The translations under genes and the position numbers were made by a program. A model generated the notes under the pieces. It was not told the DNA's origin and ran no database searches. It saw only the letters and a program-made list of their open reading frames with translations. DNA of 7,326 bases from an uncultured Clostridia bacterium (lineage in GTDB: Bacteria; Bacillota; Clostridia; Oscillospirales; Acutalibacteraceae), in the NCBI GenBank assembly GCA_944381295.1, contig CALWKP010000018.1, forward strand, positions 1-7,326. Reading direction: 5' to 3'. Within the stretch, counting starts at the first letter, position 1. Every line of letters begins with the position of its first letter. This document shows positions 1 to 6,611 of the stretch, piece by piece.

Positions 1-70
1 CAGGAAAAATTTTTACCCCAACCAAAATCCCGGGGAGTTCCCATATTCAGCACAGATCACCTGAAATCCG

Positions 71-80
71 GAAAGGAGGA
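71..80 (+). promoter_or_regulatory. Ribosome binding site setting a TTG start
   Basis: GAAAGGAGGA contains a perfect AGGAGG Shine-Dalgarno core at 74-79, eight bases before the TTG at 88. The next in-frame ATG, at 118, has no comparable site, so the TTG start is preferred. I see no convincing promoter in bases 1-70, so the transcript may begin upstream of the window. Confidence 0.8.
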
Positions 81-87
81 CAAGCGC

Positions 88-1260
88 TTGACGGTTGTAG
101 ATATCAGAAACCTGGTTATGGATAGCAATGTGGAATTAATTGAAATAGGCGATGAAACGATCTATTATGCAGAAGAGAAAGTGGAAGAAGGGCATAACAG
201 CCTGTTTATTCTGGCGTATGACCGGACGGCGCGGAGGGAGAGGATCGTAGCGAATTACATATTAAACGATCCATCATATCGCCAGCATTATTATGCGTTT
301 GCACATGATATTATTTTGGTAATGGAAAATGGAGAAAGTTCCGCATGGATTTTGCGTCTGGATAAGGAGACCGGCCAAGAGAAAAATTTTGCTTTGATTC
401 ATTTTATTGGAGCGTTTTCGGGCTGTGTAGCGCTGGATGAGGAACATATCCTGTTTTATACGGAAGAAAATCGCGAGCATTCGAAGTTGTTTCGGGAATA
501 TCGAAAACTGACAGGCTTTCAAAAGCTGGCGTATTTATATGATATCGAGAGGGAAATTTATTATTATATGAAAGACCCCCGGGTATGTACCATAACGGAA
601 CAGGAGATCCTGCCGTTTGAGCTGAATGGGGATGCCCATCTGCTGATTTTGCAGCCATATGGGAGCGAGGAGGAAAAGGAACGCTGTTATCGGAATATCC
701 GGTGGATGGGAGAAGGGATTTGTGACCGGGTGTGGATTTGTCCGCTGTTAGATTTTTTAGTTTCCGCAAAGGCATCGGAACCGGAGTTTCCCATGGAGAT
801 CGTATTCAGCGCGGGAACACAGGGGATGGTGCGTTATGCGGGGATGGATGAAGAAAATCTGTATTTCCGGGCAAAATATTTTCCGAATCAGGATGAAAGG
901 ATCTGCGCGGTAGAGAAGAGGACTGGCGCAAAATTTGTAGCAGGATGTTTTGAGAAAGAAGAAGAAAAGCAAGGCGCCCTGCATATTGACAAAACAGCAG
1001 GAAAGATTTATCGTGTGTGGGAAGAAGGAGACGTCCGGCGGGTGAAGGGGGTACTGAATTCCCAGATCGATTCCGGATACAGCGGGGAACTGGGAGAATT
1101 TGTTTCCTGCGTGGAAGACCGTTTCCTGATTGCGCAATATATTTTAAGTGACGAAAAGGATTCATTTGAATTCAATTCGATCTATGACAGCAAGACCGGC
1201 GAACAGAAAAGTTATGAATGCCGGTGCGCGGTAAAGCAGAGCACCGTAGTGCTGTACTGA
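88..1260 (+). CDS. Hypothetical protein, possible beta-propeller-like fold
   Basis: I do not recognise this 390-residue protein. It has no signal peptide and no long hydrophobic segment, so it should be cytoplasmic. It is acidic and rich in aromatic residues. Several short strand-turn-strand units recur: LAYDRTARRE (about 42-51), LRLDKETGQE (89-98), AYLYDIEREIY (148-158), CAVEKRTGAK (273-282) and SIYDSKTGEQ (364-373). Units of this form, a hydrophobic strand followed by D-x-x-T/R-G and another strand, are typical of beta-propeller blades, so a propeller-like fold is a reasonable inference but not proven. No catalytic motif is visible. It starts at TTG behind a perfect Shine-Dalgarno site and ends 16 bp before ddh, so the two are probably co-transcribed. 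The coding call is firm because of the length, the ribosome site and the short gap; the function is unknown. Confidence 0.85.
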   Translation: MTVVDIRNLVMDSNVELIEIGDETIYYAEEKVEEGHNSLFILAYDRTARRERIVANYILNDPSYRQHYYAFAHDIILVMENGESSAWILRLDKETGQEKNFALIHFIGAFSGCVALDEEHILFYTEENREHSKLFREYRKLTGFQKLAYLYDIEREIYYYMKDPRVCTITEQEILPFELNGDAHLLILQPYGSEEEKERCYRNIRWMGEGICDRVWICPLLDFLVSAKASEPEFPMEIVFSAGTQGMVRYAGMDEENLYFRAKYFPNQDERICAVEKRTGAKFVAGCFEKEEEKQGALHIDKTAGKIYRVWEEGDVRRVKGVLNSQIDSGYSGELGEFVSCVEDRFLIAQYILSDEKDSFEFNSIYDSKTGEQKSYECRCAVKQSTVVLY

Positions 1261-1264
1261 ACGC

Positions 1265-1270
1265 GGAGAG
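1265..1270 (+). promoter_or_regulatory. Ribosome binding site of ddh, start ambiguous
   Basis: GGAGAG lies six bases before the ATG at 1277. A second in-frame ATG at 1289 lies 12 bases after AAAAGG (1271-1276) and would give a protein beginning MEKIKIGILGYG, closer to how Ddh proteins usually begin. The sequence does not settle which start is used; the difference is four residues. Confidence 0.5.
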
Positions 1271-1276
1271 AAAAGG

Positions 1277-2272
1277 ATGTGGAAAGCAATGGAAAAAATC
1301 AAAATTGGGATTCTGGGATATGGAAATATCGCCAGAGGGGTAGAATGTGCAATAGCACAGAACGAGGATATGGAACTTGCAGCGGTATTTACGCGGCGGG
1401 ACCCGGAAACGGTAAAGGTTATGACGGCCGGAGTACCGGTCTGCCGATTGGAAGATGTCGGGCAGATGGAAGGAAAAATCGATGTCATGATCCTTTGCGG
1501 AGGTTCTGCGACAGACCTGCCGGAGATGGGCCCGAAATATGCGAAGATGTTCCATACGGTAGACAGTTTTGATACCCACGCAAAGATTCCGGAATACTTT
1601 GCGGCAGTAGACGCGGCGGCGAAGGAAAGCGGACATCTTTCGGTGATTTCAGTGGGATGGGATCCGGGACTGTTTTCTCTGAACCGGCTTTATGGAGAGG
1701 CATTCCTGCCAAAGGGGAGCCATTATACATTCTGGGGAAAAGGCGTGAGCCAGGGACATTCCGATGCGGTACGGCGGATCCCCGGGGTCAAGAACGCGAT
1801 CCAGTATACGATCCCGGTGGAGAGCGCGATGGAAGCGGCCCGCAGCGGGGAACAGCCGGAGCTGACGACGCGGCAGAAGCATACAAGGGAATGCTTTGTC
1901 GTAGCGGAAGAAGGAGCGGACCTCGCAGAGATCGAACGCGCCATTAAGACAATGCCGAATTATTTCAGCGATTATGATACAACGGTGCATTTTATCAGTG
2001 AAGAAGAACTGCGCCGCGACCATTCCAAGATGCCGCATGGCGGATTTGTGATCCGGAGCGGCGAGACTGGGCAGGGGAACCGTCATGTGATCGAATACTC
2101 GCTGAAATTGGATTCCAACGCGGAATTTACCGCAAGCGTACTGGTCTGTTACGCGCGTGCGGCATATCGTCTGGCGAAAACCGGAGAAACCGGAGCGCGT
2201 ACCGTATTTGATATCGCGCCGGGACTTTTGTCCGGAAAAAGCGCGGAAGAGCTGCGCGCACAGTTCCTGTGA
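1277..2272 (+). CDS. ddh: meso-diaminopimelate D-dehydrogenase
   Basis: The product catalyses the reversible NADPH-dependent reductive amination of tetrahydrodipicolinate with ammonia to meso-2,6-diaminopimelate, a one-step branch that supplies lysine and the peptidoglycan cross-linking amino acid. The 331 residues match the family length of about 325. The N-terminal Rossmann fold shows GILGYGNIARGVE (residues 11-23), and TRR at 39-41 fits NADP(H) phosphate binding. Family segments follow in order: CGGSATD (74-80), DSFDTH (96-101), GWDPGLFS (127-134) and WGKGVSQGHSDAVRRIPG (153-170), which form the substrate and cofactor pocket. The C-terminal HVIEYSLKLDSNAEFTASVL segment is also typical of Ddh. 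The gene sits 16 bp after the 88-1260 gene and is followed by a strong hairpin at 2409-2451. Translation may start at 1289 instead. The identification is confident; whether the cell relies on this route or on an aminotransferase route cannot be seen here. Confidence 0.95.
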   Translation: MWKAMEKIKIGILGYGNIARGVECAIAQNEDMELAAVFTRRDPETVKVMTAGVPVCRLEDVGQMEGKIDVMILCGGSATDLPEMGPKYAKMFHTVDSFDTHAKIPEYFAAVDAAAKESGHLSVISVGWDPGLFSLNRLYGEAFLPKGSHYTFWGKGVSQGHSDAVRRIPGVKNAIQYTIPVESAMEAARSGEQPELTTRQKHTRECFVVAEEGADLAEIERAIKTMPNYFSDYDTTVHFISEEELRRDHSKMPHGGFVIRSGETGQGNRHVIEYSLKLDSNAEFTASVLVCYARAAYRLAKTGETGARTVFDIAPGLLSGKSAEELRAQFL

Positions 2273-2400
2273 TGCAGAAAAGGGCAAAGCGGAATCAAAA
2301 TTCGCAGATTCTGTGGGACGATAACGATGGATGGCAGGACGGTTTCCGGAAAGGCTGTCGGTTTGTACACTTTCCGGAAAGCAATCCCTGTAAAAAATGA
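2272..2400 (+). CDS. Possible 42-residue ORF overlapping the ddh stop
   Basis: An ATG at 2272-2274 overlaps the TGA stop of ddh (TGATG), and the frame stays open for 42 codons to TGA at 2398-2400, eight bases before the terminator stem. This layout would allow translational coupling. The peptide would start MQKRAKRNQNSQILW and end SNPCKK; it is basic, with two cysteines, two tryptophans and no membrane segment. There is no good Shine-Dalgarno site of its own, and the frame carries both copies of the TTTCCGGAAAG palindrome, which argues that this stretch may be non-coding. No family is recognised. A chance ORF of this size is quite possible. Confidence 0.2.
   Translation: MQKRAKRNQNSQILWDDNDGWQDGFRKGCRFVHFPESNPCKK
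2343..2381. repeat. Two identical palindromic motifs TTTCCGGAAAG
   Basis: TTTCCGGAAAG occurs at 2343-2353 and again at 2371-2381, 28 bp apart start to start. The first ten bases are a perfect palindrome, so each copy is a potential site for a dimeric protein. Together the copies can also fold as an 11-bp stem (2343-2353 with 2370-2380) around a 16-base loop. No T-run follows, so it does not look like a terminator by itself. It lies between ddh and the strong hairpin at 2409-2451. Its function is unknown. Confidence 0.5.
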
Positions 2401-2408
2401 TGGATAAG

Positions 2409-2451
2409 AGAAAGGCCGGGGGCTCCGTTTTTGGGAGTACCCGGCCTTTCT
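2409..2451. terminator. Bidirectional intrinsic terminator between ddh and spoVT
   Basis: AGAAAGGCCGGG (2409-2420) pairs perfectly with CCCGGCCTTTCT (2440-2451), a 12-bp GC-rich stem. It can extend inward by CTCC/GGAG (2423-2426 with 2434-2437) across a two-base internal mismatch. The outer end of the stem supplies TTTCT in each direction, a modest T-tract. The element lies between two converging genes, which fits a shared terminator. The weak T-tract makes its strength uncertain. Confidence 0.8.
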
Positions 2452-2478
2452 GTATGGATGGAATACTCAGCCATAGGG

Positions 2479-3018
2479 TCAAGCTTCCATTTGTTTTCCA
2501 AGAAAAACAGATGCCGCCTGCGTCAATTTGATTTCTGTTTCAGTAGGCGGTTCTTCGGCGTCGCCAAGCAGCATGATGACTGCCCCGGTCACATCACTGG
2601 ATGCGATAATCGGATAAGCGACAACTGCGGGACGGTTTACACCTTCCACGGGGCGCAGCTCCGGCTCGCCTTTGGCGGCAACATATTTCTGACGCCCTCT
2701 CATATATTCTTCGAGTGCAGGCGTGATACGCCGCTCCAGATATTCTTTGCGTGATACGCCGGCGGCCGCGACAATATGATCGCAGTCGCAGATCAGCACC
2801 GGAAGCCCGGCTGTACGGTAAAGTACGTCGGCATACTGCGATGCAAATCCAGATAATTCCCCAACAGGGGAATACTTCTTAAAAATGACCCCGCCGTCGG
2901 CATCCGTAAAGATTTCCAAGGGATCACCTTCACGGATGCGTAAGGTACGGCGGATTTCTTTTGGTATGACAACACGACCTAAGTCGTCAATTCTTCTGAC
3001 TATTCCTGTGGCCTTCAA
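2479..3018 (-). CDS. spoVT: Stage V sporulation protein T, AbrB-type regulator
   Basis: SpoVT is a DNA-binding transcription factor that, in Bacillus, works in the forespore to tune sigma-G-dependent genes during spore maturation. The N-terminal AbrB/SpoVT swapped-hairpin domain covers residues 1-52, with the family-signature stretches ATGIVRRIDDLGRVVIPKE and IRRTLRIREGDPLEIF nearly unchanged. Residues about 55-178 form the GAF-like sensory domain and end in LGKQMEA, much like the Bacillus protein. The length of 179 residues equals the family norm (178 in B. subtilis). A longer in-frame ATG at 3186 would add 56 residues unlike the family and run into the stop region of the next gene. The TTG at 3018 sits eight bases after a perfect AGGAGG and gives the canonical first residues, so it is chosen. 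The ligand of the GAF-like domain is unknown. Its presence marks the organism as a spore-former or a descendant of one. Confidence 0.95.
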   Translation of the reverse strand: MKATGIVRRIDDLGRVVIPKEIRRTLRIREGDPLEIFTDADGGVIFKKYSPVGELSGFASQYADVLYRTAGLPVLICDCDHIVAAAGVSRKEYLERRITPALEEYMRGRQKYVAAKGEPELRPVEGVNRPAVVAYPIIASSDVTGAVIMLLGDAEEPPTETEIKLTQAASVFLGKQMEA

Positions 3019-3026
3019 TGAATTTC

Positions 3027-3032
3027 CCTCCT
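3027..3032 (-). promoter_or_regulatory. Ribosome binding site deciding the spoVT TTG start
   Basis: On the minus strand AGGAGG is followed by eight bases and TTG. This fixes the start of spoVT at the residue matching the family N-terminus rather than at the upstream ATG. Confidence 0.85.
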
Positions 3033-3051
3033 GCGGTTTGTTTTCATGGTT

Positions 3052-3080
3052 TAGTATCCGCAGGAACGAAATTCCTATGC
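3052..3080 (-). promoter_or_regulatory. Candidate forespore (sigma-G/F-type) promoter of spoVT
   Basis: The minus strand reads GCATA (3080-3076), 17 bases, then GATACTA (3058-3052). The Bacillus sigma-G consensus is roughly GHATR, 17-18 bases, CATNNTA, so the upstream element fits fully and the downstream element differs only at its first base. Transcription would begin near 3045, leaving room for the ribosome site at 3027-3032. In B. subtilis spoVT is transcribed by sigma-G, which makes the match credible, but such short motifs arise by chance. Confidence 0.45.
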
Positions 3081-3087
3081 GCGTTTT

Positions 3088-3136
3088 AAAAAAGATTTCC
3101 TCAGGATGTTTTTGGAAAATTTTTAAAGACGTCCTG
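3088..3136 (-). terminator. Likely terminator of the sugar-uptake operon
   Basis: Downstream of the UroD-like gene the minus strand carries CAGGACGTCTTT (3136-3125) and AAAAACATCCTG (3113-3102). They pair with CAGGA/TCCTG closed at the base and two mismatches higher up; an A/T-rich loop lies between. TCTTTTTT follows about seven bases later (3095-3088). The stem is imperfect and the T-run is not immediately adjacent, so this is a moderate call. It would separate the operon from spoVT. Confidence 0.5.
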
Positions 3137-3161
3137 TAAAATAATTGTGCGGGTAAGTTTT

Positions 3162-4436
3162 TTATCTCAACGGTTCCTTCCCGCAAAACTCTCGGTAGGC
3201 GTTGAACATGGCGATCAAATGCTCCACCGGAGTGCCTCCCACGACATTGTGGATGGTGTTGAACACATATCCGCCGCCCTGAGAGAGTACCGATAACCGA
3301 TGCAGCACCTGTTGCCGGATTTCTTCCGGCGTCCCAAAAGGAAGCGTTGTCTGGGTATCGATTCCGCCGCCCCAGAACGTCAATTTGTTTCCATAGGTCG
3401 TTTTCAAATAATCCAAATCCATCCCTTTGGCCGAAAGCTGTACGGGGTTTAAAATGTCAACGCCCATTTCCACAAAATCGTCCAGGAAATTCACGATAGA
3501 ACCGCACGAATGATAGAAGGTTTTCCATTCGGTATGGGAATGGACCCAGTCGTTGATTTTTTGATAGAACGGCTTGTAAAGTTCGCGGAAAACATCCCTG
3601 CTGAAAAATTCCGCATTCTGCGTGCCGAAATCAGTGCCCGAAAGCCATACGATTTGGATCCGGTCCCCAACCGCCTGACGATAGATTTCCAAATTTTTCA
3701 GCACACATTCCGTTTGCATGGAGAAAACTTCTTTGATGTAGTCCGGATACAGCAAATGTGCCATCAGCCAGTCTTCCATCCGGCGGATGCCCTTGGGATG
3801 CTTCTCGTTCGGCCCGGGAATCCAGGCAGCGTCACCAAGCCCTGCGCCGCCAAGGTTGCCGATGATAGCATATTCCGTTTCTTCAAACAGCCGTTTGGAT
3901 TCCTTTTCAAAATACAGCGCGTCATCTTCGCTTATTACGCTGAAGGAATCCCGAAAATCCTCTGCCGGGGCAAGCGAATCCTCGTCAAAACCGTCGGTAC
4001 GGTCGATGTTGTCGAAAAAATATCCGTTTGGCGGCATGTGTCCTGACGGCGGTACAGACCGGTCGCCCTGCGGATAGATCAATGTCGTGCCGTCCTCCAG
4101 GATATCCAGTTCATTTTTTCCGGAAATCAGTGCCGGAGTGCCGTCGGGCATGGAGAATGGCTTCAGAGGACCATTGGGTACGCCGAACATATTGCTGCGG
4201 CCGTTGAGCCCGATGACGTCCACACCCAATAGCTCCATGAGATCCGGCTCCACTTTTCCCAATAACTGGAACATTTCTGAGATCTCAATGGGATGCTCGG
4301 GCAGATGCAGTGCCTTGCGGAGCTGGTAAAGTACGGAGGCACTGATGCCGGTCTGTCCGGTCGCGCCGAAATCCAACGGTACCCGGTCCGGTTCCTGATG
4401 ATGGATGGCAGCGAAAACACGTTCTCTGGAATTCAC
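3162..4436 (-). CDS. Uroporphyrinogen decarboxylase superfamily protein, methyltransferase-like
   Basis: The 424-residue product belongs to the UroD/MtaA superfamily of TIM-barrel proteins, which includes HemE and the zinc-dependent methyltransferases of corrinoid systems. The N-terminus NSRERVFAAIHHQEPDRVPLD (residues 2-22) is typical of the non-HemE branch. The HemE-type arginine-rich loop (the MRQAGRY-like motif) is absent, and at 424 residues it is longer than HemE (about 350), so true heme synthesis is unlikely. FYHSCGS (307-313) supplies the H-x-C pair that binds zinc in MtaA-like enzymes. GGGIDTQ (356-362) and NTIHNVVGGTP (393-403) are superfamily C-terminal motifs. It is the last gene of the operon, 12 bp after the DUF4380 gene, with a GTG start behind a full-length Shine-Dalgarno site. 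Reaction and substrate are unknown. Transfer or removal of a small group on an imported glycoside is only a hypothesis, and no corrinoid protein gene is in view. Confidence 0.88.
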   Translation of the reverse strand: MNSRERVFAAIHHQEPDRVPLDFGATGQTGISASVLYQLRKALHLPEHPIEISEMFQLLGKVEPDLMELLGVDVIGLNGRSNMFGVPNGPLKPFSMPDGTPALISGKNELDILEDGTTLIYPQGDRSVPPSGHMPPNGYFFDNIDRTDGFDEDSLAPAEDFRDSFSVISEDDALYFEKESKRLFEETEYAIIGNLGGAGLGDAAWIPGPNEKHPKGIRRMEDWLMAHLLYPDYIKEVFSMQTECVLKNLEIYRQAVGDRIQIVWLSGTDFGTQNAEFFSRDVFRELYKPFYQKINDWVHSHTEWKTFYHSCGSIVNFLDDFVEMGVDILNPVQLSAKGMDLDYLKTTYGNKLTFWGGGIDTQTTLPFGTPEEIRQQVLHRLSVLSQGGGYVFNTIHNVVGGTPVEHLIAMFNAYREFCGKEPLR

Positions 4437-4440
4437 AGCG

Positions 4441-4450
4441 TCACCTCCTT
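4441..4450 (-). promoter_or_regulatory. Full-length Shine-Dalgarno site overlapping a stop codon
   Basis: The minus strand reads AAGGAGGTGA, the complete complement of the 16S rRNA 3' end, seven bases (counted from AGGAGG) before the GTG start of the UroD-like gene. Its first two bases are part of the TAA stop of the upstream gene (4449-4451), a layout that favours coupled translation and high output. Confidence 0.85.
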
Positions 4451-5357
4451 ATTTGATCCGATGAATCATGGCGGCGATGGCATCGGTGTCAGATTCTGTC
4501 TCCGGAAAGGCAATATTGCTGAATAAATACCATTCTTCCTCATGTACAGCACATTCATTTTTGGCAATAGTTTGCAGCGGCGCAATGGATTCCAGTTCGA
4601 CAAAATACTCGTCGGTATAGGTTTCAAAAGAAGACCCATAATCCGGATAGACTGCGTCTGGAATCAGTTCGTACAGCTTCACAAACAGATACTCTTCGTT
4701 ATAATAGGCACCCCATCCTTCCGGATTGCGGTATCCAATTTTGAACCATTCCTTTTTCTGGGGGTCCTGTGTCAGATAAAAATATTTATCGCCAATCTTA
4801 AACCGCGGATCGTTTAATTTTGTCCACGGCCAGCAGCAGATCGCGTAGTTCGGCAGATAAAATGTGTCGTCCTGCGGGAACGGGAAAATTTCTTTTCCGT
4901 TCTCCTTCATGGCGGTCAGCGACCACGGTGCCAATTCAATCGGCCATTCTCCCAAGTTATAGATCTTATGCTTCAGCTTTACCCGCGGTTCCGATTCCAC
5001 CAGGGTGATCTCCATTTTTTTCTGCACCTGGGTGCGCTGTTCCGGCTCGCTGACAAGCGTTGCAGTGTTCCCCTGCACGGTACAGTGGACAGGCTGGTTG
5101 TCCGGCTGATTGGGCCGGAATTTCACCTGGGGTCCGTGCCAAAGCCGGTGCCCGCCATAGGCCATCCACTCTTCCGAGCCGGTCAATCCCTGCTGTGCCG
5201 GATTTTGATAAAACAGGTTGGGACCGTCCACTGCGCCAAAGAAAATGACGCGCGGCCCTACGTCTAACGTGACGATCAAGCGTACTACATCATTCTGCAT
5301 ACAAAGGCAGTTTTTCCAACCGTTATATTCTGTCTGATAGATTTCTACCCGGCTCAT
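4449..5357 (-). CDS. DUF4380-type protein, likely galactose-mutarotase-like fold
   Basis: The 302-residue protein resembles the DUF4380 group of clostridial and Paenibacillus-type sugar loci. Conserved stretches are WKNCLCMQNDVVRLIVTLDVG (14-34), YGGHRLWHGPQ (67-77), EWPIELAPWSLTAM (137-150) and SFETYTDEYFVELES (243-257). The beta-rich sequence with GGHRLWH in the first half and a glutamate-rich motif late in the chain is the pattern of aldose-epimerase-like sandwich folds, where His and Glu act on the sugar ring. Calling His70/His74 and Glu255 candidate active-site residues is inference. No signal peptide is present, so it acts in the cytoplasm. It follows the glycoside hydrolase with 11 bp between stop and start, and its ribosome site overlaps that stop. 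A role in converting or recognising the released sugar is plausible; activity is undemonstrated. Confidence 0.8.
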   Translation of the reverse strand: MSRVEIYQTEYNGWKNCLCMQNDVVRLIVTLDVGPRVIFFGAVDGPNLFYQNPAQQGLTGSEEWMAYGGHRLWHGPQVKFRPNQPDNQPVHCTVQGNTATLVSEPEQRTQVQKKMEITLVESEPRVKLKHKIYNLGEWPIELAPWSLTAMKENGKEIFPFPQDDTFYLPNYAICCWPWTKLNDPRFKIGDKYFYLTQDPQKKEWFKIGYRNPEGWGAYYNEEYLFVKLYELIPDAVYPDYGSSFETYTDEYFVELESIAPLQTIAKNECAVHEEEWYLFSNIAFPETESDTDAIAAMIHRIK

Positions 5358-5363
5358 AGATCT

Positions 5364-5370
5364 TCACCTT
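5364..5370 (-). promoter_or_regulatory. Ribosome binding site of the DUF4380 gene
   Basis: AAGGTGA on the minus strand lies about seven bases before the ATG at 5357 and overlaps the TAA stop of the glycoside hydrolase gene (5369-5371). As at 4441-4450, stop and ribosome site are merged, pointing to coupled translation. Confidence 0.65.
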
Positions 5371-6604
5371 ACCGTTCTACACCGTCAAAATTCTCGGAAC
5401 GTTTGCTGTCGGCGTCCGCTTGCAGGATGCCGATCCATTCCAGCATCAGGCGCCGGATTTCCCCGCGATCGGGAGTTTCCTGTTTTTGCAGCAGGATAAC
5501 TGTGGTGGTCGGCAGTTTGTTCAGCGGAACAAGGTTTCCACCGTCCAGCTGATTCGCCATTGCACTCAGGATCTCCAACCCTTTTGTGTAGTCCGCCTGA
5601 GTGTCGCTCAGCCACCGGTGACCCTCGGAAATATAAAAATCAGAATGTCCTTCGGTGTTGACATTATAATCCACGTCCCCGCCGTCGCGCCTGCGGTAAA
5701 ATCCGAACAGCGCCGCCACGATGGCAGGGTCGCGGATGGTCCCGTCAGGATACACGATCCCGTGACGGTCATACCAGAAACATTTCCCGATCATCAGTTC
5801 CCAGACAATGTACCCGACCTTCTTTTTGACAGCGATCTCGATCGCGATATCATACGGGTTACACCTGGCAGTACAGCACATTTCCGAACAGAAAACAGGT
5901 TTGTTCCATTTTTCGGAAAAGTCCAGCGCTACGTTATACGCTCGTTCAATTTTCTCCGGCGTGGGGGAATAATCGTGGAACGACAGCACGTCGCAGCAAT
6001 CGGCAAGCATGGACAGCTGGTCTACCAGCGCGACGCCCACAGTGACAGGCTTTTTGCTGTGTTCTTTGAAATACCCGCAGTAGTACCGCACAAAATCCAG
6101 GATTTCCTGTTCGCGCTGCCTGCGCACTTCGCCTTCCGCTTCCAGGATGTATTGGTTTTGCCACGGTTCGTTATGGATATCCCACAGCAGCAGACCGGGT
6201 TCTTCGTCGAGGGCCTCAATCAGCGCATTGCAGTAAACCTGCTGATGTTCCCGGTACTGGCTGCCCAGATACATCACGCCAGGATTCGGAATCCATTCGT
6301 TGGAATCAAAATCAATGACCGGTTCTTTTTCAGAAAAACAGGAATCCCACACGCAGGGCAGCGTGTAAATCCCCATGCTGTAAGCGGTGCGCACAAAATG
6401 TAACAGTCTGCCGATAAATTTTTCCGGGTTATCGAAATAGACCACATTTGCTAAAAATACCCTCGCGCAATTAAAGCCTAACCGTTTTGCGTAACCCAGT
6501 TCCCGCGTGACCAGAGCTTCGTCATAGTCCCTCCAGAATTCGATGTCGTTCCTCGCACTGCTCGGAACATAGTTAAATCCTTTCAGCCAAGAATAGTCCG
6601 TCAT
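5369..6604 (-). CDS. Clan GH-A-like glycoside hydrolase, cytoplasmic
   Basis: The 411-residue product looks like a retaining (beta/alpha)8-barrel glycoside hydrolase of the GH5/GH2-like clan GH-A type, the group often annotated as cellulase-family hydrolase or beta-xylanase. The barrel begins at WLKGFNYVPS (6-15), with LGFNCARVFL (42-51) as an early strand. LLLWDIHNEPW (138-148) carries the NEP motif with the likely acid/base Glu146. SFHDYSP (208-214) is a typical later strand, and KPVFCSEMCC (235-244) holds the likely nucleophile Glu241. VWELMIGK (267-274) and YPDGTIRDPA (285-294) close the barrel. About 100 further residues (311-411) form a C-terminal part I cannot assign. There is no signal peptide, so it should act on short glycans brought in by the neighbouring transporter. 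The ATG at 6604 has AAGGAG seven bases upstream. It lies 24 bp after the permease gene. The substrate (mannan-, xylan- or glucan-derived, or a host glycan) cannot be told from sequence. Confidence 0.88.
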   Translation of the reverse strand: MTDYSWLKGFNYVPSSARNDIEFWRDYDEALVTRELGYAKRLGFNCARVFLANVVYFDNPEKFIGRLLHFVRTAYSMGIYTLPCVWDSCFSEKEPVIDFDSNEWIPNPGVMYLGSQYREHQQVYCNALIEALDEEPGLLLWDIHNEPWQNQYILEAEGEVRRQREQEILDFVRYYCGYFKEHSKKPVTVGVALVDQLSMLADCCDVLSFHDYSPTPEKIERAYNVALDFSEKWNKPVFCSEMCCTARCNPYDIAIEIAVKKKVGYIVWELMIGKCFWYDRHGIVYPDGTIRDPAIVAALFGFYRRRDGGDVDYNVNTEGHSDFYISEGHRWLSDTQADYTKGLEILSAMANQLDGGNLVPLNKLPTTTVILLQKQETPDRGEIRRLMLEWIGILQADADSKRSENFDGVER

Positions 6605-6611
6605 AAAAATG

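Noticed and set aside
1..70. Promoter or leader element before the 88-1260 gene
   Set aside because: No convincing -35/-10 pair or stable hairpin is visible; the CCCGGG palindrome alone is too short to support a call.
1649..2482. 277-codon open frame on the - strand opposite ddh
   Set aside because: Antisense to the well-conserved ddh and running through the terminator hairpin; the translation is not protein-like.
3031..3063. CTGCGG/CCGCAG inverted repeat that could hide the spoVT ribosome site
   Set aside because: Only six base pairs, and the far arm would lie upstream of the transcription start if the candidate promoter is right, so it would not be in the RNA.
3019..3186. ATG-started 56-residue N-terminal extension of SpoVT
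   Set aside because: The extension has no family match, would overlap the stop of the UroD-like gene, and the TTG at 3018 with AGGAGG gives the canonical SpoVT N-terminus.
3162..4436. Annotation as hemE, true uroporphyrinogen decarboxylase
   Set aside because: The HemE N-terminal arginine-rich signature is missing, the protein is about 70 residues longer, and the gene sits in a sugar-uptake operon rather than with heme genes.
5420..6403. 327-codon open frame on the + strand opposite the glycoside hydrolase
   Set aside because: It lies wholly antisense to a gene with clear catalytic motifs, its translation has no recognisable family, and it reflects codon composition of the real gene.
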